Positions 15,304-23,324 of a stretch of DNA of 64,000 nucleotides are shown here, in pieces. The DNA lies in IMG/VR virus record IMGVR_UViG_3300033997_000092, positions 1-64,000 of that record; one strand, written 5' to 3'. The first letter of the stretch is position 1, and the number at the start of each line of letters is the position of its first letter. The DNA comes from a virus. The position numbers and the translations under genes were made by a program. The notes beneath the pieces were generated by a model. That model saw nothing but the letters and a program-made list of their open reading frames with translations. It had not been told where the DNA came from and did no database searches.

Positions 15304-16299
15304 ATGTTGAATACAATGCGTGGTTTAGGTACCTATATCTTAGATGCTTATGTGGCTGCTCAGCGTAGCCACGTGACTCGTAAGAAAATGGGTAGTGTGA
15401 TGGTCGGCCGCCGTGCAGATACAAACGTATGGCATATTATTGCCGACGGTTGCAACGGCGTTCCTCCTGGAAGTGACCACGACTTCGAGCGTGACGGTGT
15501 TACATTGCCTACAGTAATCCATTCTGAAAAGAACGTGATTACTAAGATCCACAGCATAAGTGAAGGCATAGATACGAAAGCTTTTGTACAGCAATTCGAT
15601 TTGTTTGTACTGATTGTAATGTCCAGCCCATGCGCGTCATGTGCAAACTCTATCATCGGTAGCTTCGGCCCCGAAGGCAGTTCTGCGATAAAGCTGGACG
15701 CTGTGGTCTATCTGGAATCTTACCGTGATCAAACAGGTGTACAACACTTGTTGAACGCAGGTATCAAATGCCATAAAATCACTACCGAAGAAATAGAGCA
15801 CCTGGTCCATGTTAGCCAGAATGTGACATTCGAGCTTCAGGTAGCTGCGTTAATTGGCAACAAGCTGCTGGAATCTATCTGTTCATTGACAATCTCCACG
15901 CGTATGGAAAATGAAGCGGAGTTTGAACGTAACCTGATTGACTTTGCGGCATATATGAATGATGAATTCATGGTACTTCGTGCTGAAGGCCTGGACAGAT
16001 TACGTAGTGTTCGCTATGGTCTTTTATCTGTAGGCGAAAACATGCGTACTCTTGTCGAAGGTATTCGGGTTCACAACATGAGCGTAGAAGGTTCCAATCT
16101 GGAAGACTTCGCCTCTATTGTTGATCGTGGTCCAGGCCAAACAGGTGATGCTCCGAAGTTCAATCGTGTATTTGACTTCAGTACAGGTAAAGTCGGTGTG
16201 AGTGTTGGCTTACTTCAAAATGAAGCCACGAAATCCTGGCGTCCTTACATAGTGGCGTTCCGCGGTAAATCTTTTGAGTTTGCTGAACATCTAAACTAA
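15304..16299 (+). CDS. dCMP/cytidine deaminase-like protein with a C-terminal extension
   Basis: The start is ATG 15304, 6 bases after GGAG. Residues 1-165 form a zinc-dependent deaminase domain: H73-S-E75 provides a zinc ligand and the proton-shuttling Glu, and P-C-A-S-C at 109-113 provides the other two zinc ligands. HSE plus PCxxC is the signature of deoxycytidylate deaminases, which make dUMP for dTTP synthesis. The remaining ~165 residues are an added helical domain not found in ordinary dCMP deaminases, so substrate and regulation may differ. It forms a TAATG junction with the next gene. Confidence 0.7.
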   Translation: MLNTMRGLGTYILDAYVAAQRSHVTRKKMGSVMVGRRADTNVWHIIADGCNGVPPGSDHDFERDGVTLPTVIHSEKNVITKIHSISEGIDTKAFVQQFDLFVLIVMSSPCASCANSIIGSFGPEGSSAIKLDAVVYLESYRDQTGVQHLLNAGIKCHKITTEEIEHLVHVSQNVTFELQVAALIGNKLLESICSLTISTRMENEAEFERNLIDFAAYMNDEFMVLRAEGLDRLRSVRYGLLSVGENMRTLVEGIRVHNMSVEGSNLEDFASIVDRGPGQTGDAPKFNRVFDFSTGKVGVSVGLLQNEATKSWRPYIVAFRGKSFEFAEHLN

Positions 16300-16622
16300 T
16301 GGCTAAACTGTTTATTGGTGAAGAAAGTAAAGTTCCTGAGCTCCTGTCTCAGGTTCTTTCGTTTCAGGACTCAATGGAGATTTACTTTGATTCCTACGAT
16401 AAAAGTGATTGCTACGAAACAGTAGTCACTTGTTCTTCTGAGGCAGATGAAAAAGTCGCCGCTAAGTTTTTAATGTCACCTTATACGTTCTTGGCGTGCG
16501 TAAGTGACAACAAAACAACATTCCATAATGTCTTGGTAACAGGACTGTATGGAAACAAAGTCAGCTTATCTGTTAGCAGATCGATAGAGGCAACAATATG
16601 GGAAAACAATCTATTGCGTTAA
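16299..16622 (+). CDS. Hypothetical protein, 107 residues
   Basis: Coupled to the deaminase-like gene by TAATG and overlapping the next gene by 25 bases. A small soluble protein, probably alpha/beta, with no recognisable motif. Its translation is tied to that of the deaminase. Confidence 0.45.
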   Translation: MAKLFIGEESKVPELLSQVLSFQDSMEIYFDSYDKSDCYETVVTCSSEADEKVAAKFLMSPYTFLACVSDNKTTFHNVLVTGLYGNKVSLSVSRSIEATIWENNLLR

Positions 16623-16816
16623 GCTCTATGATTCCTACGACCAAACAAGAGGCAGAGAAGTTTCCTGAAGGACATTATCTGGTTCGTTTCAGGTCAGCGG
16701 AAGACAGCGAGTTACGCCTGGGTGTACTGGATGCCCACGAGAACTTTGCACGTATTGGTATGTATTTTATATTCGACGTACACTCCGTAGAATTCTACCT
16801 TCCAATAGAGGCATAG
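16598..16816 (+). CDS. Hypothetical small protein, 72 residues
   Basis: ATG 16598 lies within the end of the previous gene, with AGAGG about 8 bases upstream. The sequence (HYLVRFRSAEDSELRLGVLDAHENFARIGMYFIFDVHSVEFYLP) suggests a small beta-barrel. Not recognised. Confidence 0.45.
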   Translation: MGKQSIALSSMIPTTKQEAEKFPEGHYLVRFRSAEDSELRLGVLDAHENFARIGMYFIFDVHSVEFYLPIEA

Positions 16817-16818
16817 TT

Positions 16819-17079
16819 ATGCTTTACTTAATGGGATTTTGTATGTGTTTTGCCACAGTGTTTTTGAAAGGGTGGCAGCACAACAATGTTATCAAACAAC
16901 TGTACGTAAATACATTCGTAACGTCTTACCTGATGAATTTCCTAGATGTAATGTTGATTGGACTTATAGTAAAAGCGTCAACGTGGGAAATAGCTGTGTT
17001 CACTGGAGCAGGAGCTGCATTGGGTATGGTAAGTTCTATGTATCTACACAACATCATCTATGGCAAAAAGATAGGTTAA
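16819..17079 (+). CDS. Small membrane protein, paralogue of the 2813 gene
   Basis: This 86-residue protein matches the 129-residue membrane protein at 2813-3202 along most of its length: TVFLKGWQHNNVIKQL against SAFLRGFQNKNVAANM, SYLMNFLDVMLIGLI against GWLMGVSDVAIMALV, and a Gly/Ala-rich third helix ending in a basic tail. It lacks the long basic extension of its paralogue. AGAGG precedes ATG. Two diverged copies 14 kb apart suggest distinct but related membrane functions. Confidence 0.6.
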   Translation: MLYLMGFCMCFATVFLKGWQHNNVIKQLYVNTFVTSYLMNFLDVMLIGLIVKASTWEIAVFTGAGAALGMVSSMYLHNIIYGKKIG

Positions 17080-17091
17080 CGGAGATTGTCC

Positions 17092-18345
17092 ATGTCAATA
17101 ATGTTACTTCACGCTGTATTCAATTCTATGGAAGTTCACCTGCCTCACATAGCAAAGTCTAGTGTTAAACCTGGCACAGAATACTTTAGTGCTAGGATGC
17201 GTTCGATGCCTGCAGGTTTTCTAATTAGCCGTAATCTGGAAGATACTATCAAATCCGGAAAAGAACTGGATTATGACAAAGGTTTTCAGCGGCCTCAGAT
17301 GTTCTTACACAATCTGCAGGACCATGTAACACGTACAATCAAACGTATCGTAAACAAAACATCAGTGACAGGAAATCCGCCTATGTTTTTGCGGTCTGTA
17401 GATCTTACTGATTATCTACAAGCCGTAGATGTACGTGGCGGTCCTGGCTCTCTTAAATTCGGCAGACATGGTGAAATACATAACGCGGACAGCTATGTGC
17501 AAAAGCATATCCGTATCCAGGCCGCTGTTATGGCAGAACACACCTCAGCTTTACGTGAACTGTTATTGTTTGCAGGCCACAGCTTTGACAATGCACAGTA
17601 TAGCCAAACAAACGATGCCGAAGCGCATGGAATTATAGCTTACACCGTTATGACTATAGCTTTGAATCTGATTCGCAACTCAGAGACAATCAAATTTCTG
17701 AATCCGGAAGTGGCAGCAAATGTGAAGTCCATGTGCAGCAGAATTGAATCAGGTTTTGGCCAATTCGCAAATATGTATGCCGCTTTTGGCTACAATATGC
17801 GACGTATGACACCGACAGATGCGTGGGCGTGGACAGGATACTTAACAAGTTCGGAAATCTTTTTATCGAATGCGTATAAGTCCATGATGGAGTACGCAGA
17901 CTCCGCACAATTCAAAACATTGAAGATTGCTTTAGGTAGCCAACTGGAACAGTTCCTGATGTTAGTGAGTGTGGATGCAATGGCACCGCAAACACTACAT
18001 AAGACAACAGAGCAATTGTTGGAAAAACAATTCAATGCTATACACGTTAAGCTCTTGGACGCACAGCTAAAACACAATCTCGTCAACGGCTGGCGTATGC
18101 CTAGCGCGAAGAATTTAGCTAAGTCTGGTGATGGCCGTTTCTTCACAGATGCTAAAACGTGTGCTATTGCATTGGTGCACCACATGCACAAAGGTGACTT
18201 GCAAGACATAATCATCTATTCTATGTACTTGCAGGAGTTGCTTGCCGAAGAAGGTAAATCGCTGTCTGATGTTATAGAAAAATGTAATACCCGTACACCA
18301 AAAGGTAGTAAGGTATCTGATATAAAATGGCGTGTAAAGGAGTAG
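17092..18345 (+). CDS. Hypothetical protein, 417 residues
   Basis: The start is ATG 17092, 7 bases after GGAG. A long, mainly helical soluble protein with no recognised motif, rich in Met and His. The RGGPGSLKFGRHGEIHNADSY segment (about residues 108-128) is the most distinctive loop. It ends 3 bases before the 138-residue gene and the methylase gene, with which it is probably co-expressed. Confidence 0.5.
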   Translation: MSIMLLHAVFNSMEVHLPHIAKSSVKPGTEYFSARMRSMPAGFLISRNLEDTIKSGKELDYDKGFQRPQMFLHNLQDHVTRTIKRIVNKTSVTGNPPMFLRSVDLTDYLQAVDVRGGPGSLKFGRHGEIHNADSYVQKHIRIQAAVMAEHTSALRELLLFAGHSFDNAQYSQTNDAEAHGIIAYTVMTIALNLIRNSETIKFLNPEVAANVKSMCSRIESGFGQFANMYAAFGYNMRRMTPTDAWAWTGYLTSSEIFLSNAYKSMMEYADSAQFKTLKIALGSQLEQFLMLVSVDAMAPQTLHKTTEQLLEKQFNAIHVKLLDAQLKHNLVNGWRMPSAKNLAKSGDGRFFTDAKTCAIALVHHMHKGDLQDIIIYSMYLQELLAEEGKSLSDVIEKCNTRTPKGSKVSDIKWRVKE

Positions 18346-18348
18346 TAC

Positions 18349-18765
18349 ATGGCGCGCAATACAAATATGTTTAAGTTTCTAATGGCCACATCAGTATACA
18401 CAGCTACGAAAATTGGCTGGGTAGGTAAAAATGACCGTAAGCATATTCGTTTCGTGCGTACTGAGTTTGCTAAAAACCACATTAAGAAGGACGGTGTTGT
18501 TGTCAAAGATTCAGGCGTACTGAAATTGAACAACGGCCGTCCTCTTATGTGGATGGATGTACTACGCTATCTTGAACATGGAACAGTCTCAGCTATGATG
18601 TGGGCATTCTTTGCCGACTTGTATCAAAGGCTGTTGCTGTCAGGTGACTATTCACGGGACCAAATACTGTTTAACACAGACGGCTATACTTTGAGCATGG
18701 CAGACATTATAGATTTTGCCAATTACTATAGCTTCGATTTACTCAGTGAGGTACCAGAACTGTGA
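18349..18765 (+). CDS. Hypothetical protein, 138 residues
   Basis: ATG 18349 follows AAAGGAG. A soluble, basic N-terminal half (GWVGKNDRKHIRFVRTEFAKNHIKK) and a helical C-terminal half. Its stop overlaps the GTG start of the adenine methylase (GTGA), so the two are coupled; it could be an accessory subunit. Not recognised. Confidence 0.5.
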   Translation: MARNTNMFKFLMATSVYTATKIGWVGKNDRKHIRFVRTEFAKNHIKKDGVVVKDSGVLKLNNGRPLMWMDVLRYLEHGTVSAMMWAFFADLYQRLLLSGDYSRDQILFNTDGYTLSMADIIDFANYYSFDLLSEVPEL

Positions 18766-19616
18766 CAGTACGCAGCCCGTTAGCATATCAGGGATCAAAG
18801 TGGTCCCTGATACCTTCACTGTTAGCCGAATTTGATAGTGTTAGAAACTTGTATGATGTGTTCGGTGGTTCGGCTACAGTATCTATAAATGCAGTAGGAC
18901 ATGCAAAGCGCGTGTACTATAATGACCACGATGAAAGAGTCGTGGATATCCTAATTACCTTAAGTGATATGGGGCCGAAGAAAGTAATATCTAGGCTTGA
19001 TGCAGTTATTAAGAAGCACGGTCTAGGTAGAACTAAAGCACACAGGTCAGCATACTTCGCTTTCCGTGATTACTACAACCGTAAGCCAAATCCATTCTTG
19101 CTGTGGGTATTGAGCAAACACAGCTTCTCCAGTTTGATTCGTTTTTCAAGCAAAGGTTTCAATTTGCCTTTTGGCAAACGAAGTCCTGGGAAATCTGAAC
19201 AACGCGATAGAGAACTGACCGAATCTATATCACGATTGCAATTGGTCAATTTATCATGCTGTACTTACTTGCAGTTTGTGAAGCGATATTACAAACGGGC
19301 CAAGCCCAATGACTTGTTCTATTTTGACCCTCCATATTTGGCAAGTGGGGATAACGTGTATAAGGGCACCTGGACGGAACAAGACGATCTCAAACTAATG
19401 CAGCTATTAGATTTCCTTGACAGTAAAGGCTTGCGCTGGATGTTGAGCAATGTGACGGAACACAGAGGCAGAATCAACAAGCCGTTAAAGAAGTGGATGA
19501 AGAAATACAACGTAAAATATCCTACGTTTAACAGGTCAGGTGAAGGCTATATACTGAATAGGGCAACAACGTCAGATCCAAATAAGACTGTTGAAGTTTT
19601 GATAACCAACTACTGA
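18762..19616 (+). CDS. dam: DNA adenine N6-methyltransferase (Dam/D12 class)
   Basis: This 284-residue protein, of usual Dam length, starts at GTG 18762 overlapping the upstream stop. Near the start it has LAYQGSKWSLIP, the D12-class motif (PFxKxGGK-like) that binds S-adenosylmethionine, then DVFGGSATVS (motif I), and the catalytic DPPY at residues 189-192. The enzyme would transfer a methyl group to adenine N6, commonly in GATC. In phages it protects DNA from host restriction or marks it for regulation. The C-terminal region (RSGEGYILNRATT) is typical of the class and the length suggests an intact enzyme. Confidence 0.85.
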   Translation: MTVRSPLAYQGSKWSLIPSLLAEFDSVRNLYDVFGGSATVSINAVGHAKRVYYNDHDERVVDILITLSDMGPKKVISRLDAVIKKHGLGRTKAHRSAYFAFRDYYNRKPNPFLLWVLSKHSFSSLIRFSSKGFNLPFGKRSPGKSEQRDRELTESISRLQLVNLSCCTYLQFVKRYYKRAKPNDLFYFDPPYLASGDNVYKGTWTEQDDLKLMQLLDFLDSKGLRWMLSNVTEHRGRINKPLKKWMKKYNVKYPTFNRSGEGYILNRATTSDPNKTVEVLITNY

Positions 19617-19623
19617 GAATAGT

Positions 19624-20109
19624 ATGGACATAAAACTATATGAAAAAGATGATGTGTACTATGCAGCAAAGCTGGCATTGAAACACAGACTGTATGTTCC
19701 TAAAAATGAGTGGCAACTGCAAACACTGTTGAGAACAATAGTTCAACAGCGATACCGCCTTGAAGACAGCAAGATTTTCATAGCGTTAGCTTTTGAAAAC
19801 GAAGTTCCTGTAGGTGTTTGCTTGCTTTACAGGCAGCAAAGAAAGTCAGTTACCTTTTACGAAATTTCTGTATTCGTCCGTAAGACATTGAGAGGTAAAG
19901 GAATAGGCAAGGCACTTGTCGATACTGCACTGACCAAGTGCCCGAAGTCGTATAGAGTGTATGCAACAAGTGGCATAGATGGAAGTGTAAACTTCTTCAA
20001 GAAAGCCTCGCAACGTATAGGAGTGTACACGTATGTCACAACACAAAACGCTAGATATGTTAAAAACGCAGAAACAATTCCATCTAAAGCGGCTGGCAGC
20101 GTTTCGTGA
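19624..20109 (+). CDS. GNAT-family N-acetyltransferase
   Basis: This 161-residue protein contains the acetyl-CoA pyrophosphate loop R90-G-K-G-I-G-K96, preceded by the expected strand (VTFYEISVFV) and followed by the helix ALVDTAL. A later strand and 'FFKKA' helix also fit the fold. The substrate is unknown; phage GNATs can acetylate host proteins or small molecules. Its last 77 bases overlap the next gene in another frame, an unusually long overlap. Confidence 0.75.
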   Translation: MDIKLYEKDDVYYAAKLALKHRLYVPKNEWQLQTLLRTIVQQRYRLEDSKIFIALAFENEVPVGVCLLYRQQRKSVTFYEISVFVRKTLRGKGIGKALVDTALTKCPKSYRVYATSGIDGSVNFFKKASQRIGVYTYVTTQNARYVKNAETIPSKAAGSVS

Positions 20110-20542
20110 GAAGTTCCCACAAGTATCTGAAGAAGGTAAGGTACTTGTAACAGGTACCAATCGCCAAGAAGACCTTATCCAACAGGCCTTGATAAATTTC
20201 AATATAACCAGAAAGCAAATCCTGTTCCGTGATATAGAGTCTGGCTTCTTCATCAGAGGTTACACTTTTCCTGTTGAAGGTAATGAGCAAATTGAGATTG
20301 ATTTCGGACTCAATATAGGGCCTGGTCGTTATGCTTATATGCAGTCACACGGCTCGTATCATGAAGGCCTCGTTTACATCCAACGCTATTCTAAAGCTGG
20401 CCATCACGATTTAGGCAATGTGCAGATAGGAACAAGGAATGATTTTGTTTCCTGTGTGTATGTGGATATCAATACAATGGTACATGAAGATGTGTTCCAG
20501 ATGATATTCGATTTTGACCAACTTGAAATACTGAGCTATTGA
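20033..20542 (+). CDS. Hypothetical protein, 169 residues
   Basis: It starts at ATG 20033 inside the acetyltransferase gene, with AGGAG 9 bases upstream. The product has a basic helical N-terminus and a beta-rich C-terminal part (GFFIRGYTFPVEGNEQIEIDFG...). No motif recognised. The long overlap suggests strict co-expression with the acetyltransferase. Confidence 0.5.
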   Translation: MSQHKTLDMLKTQKQFHLKRLAAFREKFPQVSEEGKVLVTGTNRQEDLIQQALINFNITRKQILFRDIESGFFIRGYTFPVEGNEQIEIDFGLNIGPGRYAYMQSHGSYHEGLVYIQRYSKAGHHDLGNVQIGTRNDFVSCVYVDINTMVHEDVFQMIFDFDQLEILSY

Positions 20543-20543
20543 A

Positions 20544-21086
20544 ATGCTGACATTATTCGCAGGTGATTTACATCTAGGCTCCAACAATGTAGTTAAATTC
20601 CGCAATCAGTTCAAAACAGTCGAAGAACACGACCAGACTATCGTAAATAACATCATGGAGTGTTTGAATAAACGATCACTTTTGTACCTTTTAGGCGATG
20701 TCTGTATGTCAGCAGAAGCACTGGCTTACATAGATATGTTCCGTTCTACTGGTGCCCGTGTTGTATTGATTGGCGGTAACCACTGCACTGACAAAGTATC
20801 TATGCAGATGTTGAGTAGTGCATTCGATGATGTCCTGTTCTACAAAAACAAATACGGCATGACAATGAGCCACATGCCTATTCACCCACAACAGCTACGA
20901 GGTAAGTTAAACCTTCATGCACATACACACGATTCCATAATTACTGATTCACGGTATCTATGTGTAAGCTTGGAGCAAATAAACTACAAGCCTATTTCAA
21001 TAGAGCAGGTGCGTGAAGTATTCTTGGCCAGAATGCGTGTCCATCTATTATCGCCTGATTATGCTCAACAGTTACGTCTGGAGTAG
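20544..21086 (+). CDS. Calcineurin-like metallophosphoesterase
   Basis: This 180-residue protein contains all the metal-binding motifs in order: G-D8-L-H10, G-D52 (LLGDVC), G-G-N-H80, H110 (MSHMP) and a histidine-rich L-H-A-H-T-H at 124-129, where GHxH is usual. It is close to the minimal size of stand-alone phosphoesterases such as YfcE-type or MPP small enzymes. It probably cleaves a phosphodiester or phosphomonoester in a nucleotide or nucleic acid. The ribosome site is weak. Neighbours are an acetyltransferase operon and a SLOG protein. Confidence 0.75.
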   Translation: MLTLFAGDLHLGSNNVVKFRNQFKTVEEHDQTIVNNIMECLNKRSLLYLLGDVCMSAEALAYIDMFRSTGARVVLIGGNHCTDKVSMQMLSSAFDDVLFYKNKYGMTMSHMPIHPQQLRGKLNLHAHTHDSIITDSRYLCVSLEQINYKPISIEQVREVFLARMRVHLLSPDYAQQLRLE

Positions 21087-21088
21087 TT

Positions 21089-22009
21089 ATGTATTGGACA
21101 GGAATAGGGAGCAGAGAGACTCCTAAAAATATCCAAAAGTGGATGCAAGCAATTGCGTATATCATAAGCAAACAGGGCCACACATTGCGTTCTGGAAAAG
21201 CTGAAGGTGCAGACTTGGCTTTCCAACGCGGCCTTGAACTTGCCTACTTTGAAACAAAACAAGGAAAGGGCGAGATTTATTTACCTTTTGACAACTGGCA
21301 CCGTCAATATTGTTGTCTATGGGATGTGTATGTCAGATCTCCCAACAGTACACAAAAAGCTTTGAAGATTGCTTCTGAAATCCACGGAGCATGGAACAAA
21401 GTAAGAAACATATACAGACCTTACCACATCAGGAACGTATTCCAGATAATGGGTCCCAGAGTAGCAGAAGATGAATTGAGTTCTTTCGTGCTGTTTTGGG
21501 CCCCAGAAGTAAACGATGTTGTTAGCGGAGGTACTGCAACAGCCGTACACTTAGCTAGGTCGCTGAATATACCAACATTCAATATGTCTGGGTCTGGACC
21601 ACGCAGGCTATGCGCTTTCTTGCAAAGATTCAGAATCGATATTGACGAATCCAGTCTCAAGCGTGTTGTAGAAACTTTTGAATCGCTTTGGGATAAACAC
21701 TACGACAGCTATGTTGCCCATGGATATTATGATCTTGGAAGTGTTAGCGGTCGATACCAATTCAATTCAGATTGTCTGGCTGCCGTTGGTGCACAGCGTT
21801 TACCAGGACAACAATATCTAGGTAAAACAGATATTGAGCCAGTGGAATTGTTTGAACATTGGAAGAATCATAAACACCTCCACAAAGAAACCTATTCTCA
21901 ACAACTAACGCGCGCGGCTGTACGTACACTTGATTCCTATAAAGTTGTGCGTAGGAAAAGCGAGTATATGTTACGTGACACTATTCAAGACAGATTAATA
22001 GGAAGCTGA
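21089..22009 (+). CDS. SLOG-fold (DprA/YpsA-like) nucleotide-binding protein
   Basis: The N-terminus reads YWTGIGSRETP then SGKAEGAD at 35-42, the two glycine-rich loops of the SLOG Rossmann-like fold, in which ligands such as ADP-ribose or other nucleotides bind. Later segments (SSFVLFWAPEVNDVVSGGTATAVHLARSLNIPTFNM) match the second half of the fold: a hydrophobic strand, a G-G-T-A turn, a helix and then a strand. The last ~110 of 306 residues are an unrecognised helical extension. SLOG proteins sense or process nucleotide signals in several bacterial immune systems. A phage copy could act in DNA metabolism or in counter-defence; the sequence does not decide. Confidence 0.65.
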   Translation: MYWTGIGSRETPKNIQKWMQAIAYIISKQGHTLRSGKAEGADLAFQRGLELAYFETKQGKGEIYLPFDNWHRQYCCLWDVYVRSPNSTQKALKIASEIHGAWNKVRNIYRPYHIRNVFQIMGPRVAEDELSSFVLFWAPEVNDVVSGGTATAVHLARSLNIPTFNMSGSGPRRLCAFLQRFRIDIDESSLKRVVETFESLWDKHYDSYVAHGYYDLGSVSGRYQFNSDCLAAVGAQRLPGQQYLGKTDIEPVELFEHWKNHKHLHKETYSQQLTRAAVRTLDSYKVVRRKSEYMLRDTIQDRLIGS

Positions 22010-22010
22010 C

Positions 22011-22358
22011 ATGGCAAGTTCACAAACAAATAAATTCTGGTCAGGCAAAGCTTCATTGATTTCGACAACAGAAAAAGTGTCCTACTCAATGATTGTTCCT
22101 ACTAGGCTTCAGGTAGACTTTAAAAACCATTTCAACTCACATGACTATCCAAAGAACAATGTAATTCTTGGCAGCCATGAATGTATTCGTTGTGTTATCG
22201 CCAGCTTCACAGTAGAGTTTTGGTATCGCCCAGATGCGAAGCCTGGACCTTACCAAGTAAGAATAGGTGCCTTGAATGAGCGTAGTGGTGACTTGGAAAC
22301 TTTCACCGACGCAATCAAATGGTTAGAAGACGCGATACACTATTTCAGAAATTCGTGA
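22011..22358 (+). CDS. Hypothetical protein, 115 residues
   Basis: It begins 1 base after the SLOG gene stop. A soluble protein with a beta-strand-rich middle (CIRCVIASFTVEFWYRPDAKPGPYQVRIGAL) and a terminal helix, containing a C-x-x-C-like pair (ECIRC). Not recognised. Tight spacing suggests it is expressed with the SLOG protein. Confidence 0.45.
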   Translation: MASSQTNKFWSGKASLISTTEKVSYSMIVPTRLQVDFKNHFNSHDYPKNNVILGSHECIRCVIASFTVEFWYRPDAKPGPYQVRIGALNERSGDLETFTDAIKWLEDAIHYFRNS

Positions 22359-22365
22359 GGTAACT

Positions 22366-22944
22366 ATGGAAAGATATTTAGAATTGTTGAAGAAGTTGGA
22401 CCTGCGCCGTGATTATGGAACAGCAGGCTGCTTCATGGTAATGATAGCAGATTGCGACAAAGAATCGTTTGAAGCAGTTGCGGATGGTCAAATTGTTATC
22501 ATGCACAGACGCGAAAATGTGGATGATATGCTGCGTGGTATGTCAGGAATCAATTTGCTTGCTGTGTTTTCAGATAAGGGCGATGACCTATCTAAAGAAC
22601 AATATAAGCAGATAGAAGACCTGTCGGTAGAAGCCCGAAAACATCTGTTGCCTTTTTCTTTCTTCGGTGACAAAGACGAGTTGGGTATCTATATGTTTGA
22701 CATAAGCTATTTCCTGAAGAAGGAACCCGACTTTATTGATGTTGATGGTCATGAAGTCAGTGTTTCTGATGTTGTGAATATCGGCCAGTATATGTATGCA
22801 CCAACTGTTGTATTTGAAGCGTACAGTAAGGCTGACAGGTGCGAGTCACTTGGTATCTACAGTCTACCTTTACCTAGTTTCTTAGAGAAGGTAAATCGTA
22901 GTATTGTTCCTGATACTTCTGAATGCTATGTCGTTAATGTTTAG
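22366..22944 (+). CDS. Hypothetical protein, 192 residues
   Basis: GTGAGG precedes ATG 22366. A soluble acidic alpha/beta protein with no membrane segment and no recognised motif. It is followed after 9 bases by a small gene and then the 23.25-kb terminator, so it belongs to the distal part of the 9.8-23.2 kb unit. Confidence 0.5.
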   Translation: MERYLELLKKLDLRRDYGTAGCFMVMIADCDKESFEAVADGQIVIMHRRENVDDMLRGMSGINLLAVFSDKGDDLSKEQYKQIEDLSVEARKHLLPFSFFGDKDELGIYMFDISYFLKKEPDFIDVDGHEVSVSDVVNIGQYMYAPTVVFEAYSKADRCESLGIYSLPLPSFLEKVNRSIVPDTSECYVVNV

Positions 22945-22953
22945 GAGCCTGAA

Positions 22954-23229
22954 ATGCTTTCAATCCTTAGTTTGATAACCCTGTGTGAAATGTTGAATGT
23001 TCGCTATAAGCAGCATTACTGCAATGCAAAAGCAACGGCGGCCATCATACCAAAGCCTGACGATTTGAATAAAGGAGGCAGCTTCTGCATTTGCCTTCCA
23101 TTTAGGTCAACCAGCCCTCTTGTACAAAGAGGCACTTTGGTATTCGATCATGAGGACCTTAATAAATCATTGGATGAAGTGTTTAATGAGATTAAAGGCG
23201 TCCTCGATCCACTTGTCGAAAATACATAA
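22954..23229 (+). CDS. Hypothetical small protein, 91 residues
   Basis: GGAG lies 6 bases before ATG 22954. It is the last gene before a strong terminator. It has a hydrophobic N-terminal helix (MLSILSLITLCEMLNV) which could be a weak signal or simply amphipathic, and no recognisable domain. Confidence 0.45.
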   Translation: MLSILSLITLCEMLNVRYKQHYCNAKATAAIIPKPDDLNKGGSFCICLPFRSTSPLVQRGTLVFDHEDLNKSLDEVFNEIKGVLDPLVENT

Positions 23230-23246
23230 CCGAGTAATAAAACCTC

Positions 23247-23280
23247 AAGGCTTAGAGTGATTTCTAAGCCTTTTCTGTTT
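23247..23280 (+). terminator. Rho-independent terminator
   Basis: AAGGCTTAGA (23247-23256) and TCTAAGCCTT (23263-23272) form a perfect 10-bp stem with the loop GTGATT, followed by TTCTGTTTCTG. It closes the transcription unit that begins near 9849. Confidence 0.8.
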
Positions 23281-23301
23281 CTGTAAATCCTATGTTATAA
23301 G
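23273..23301 (+). promoter_or_regulatory. Weak promoter candidate after the 23.25-kb terminator
   Basis: TATAAG (23296-23301) could serve as a -10 box, with TTCTGT (23273-23278) at a 17-bp spacing as a very poor -35. Position argues for a promoter here, because a strong terminator precedes the gene at 23325, but the sequence match is weak. Confidence 0.25.
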
Positions 23302-23324
23302 AGCATCAACAAGGAAATATAACT

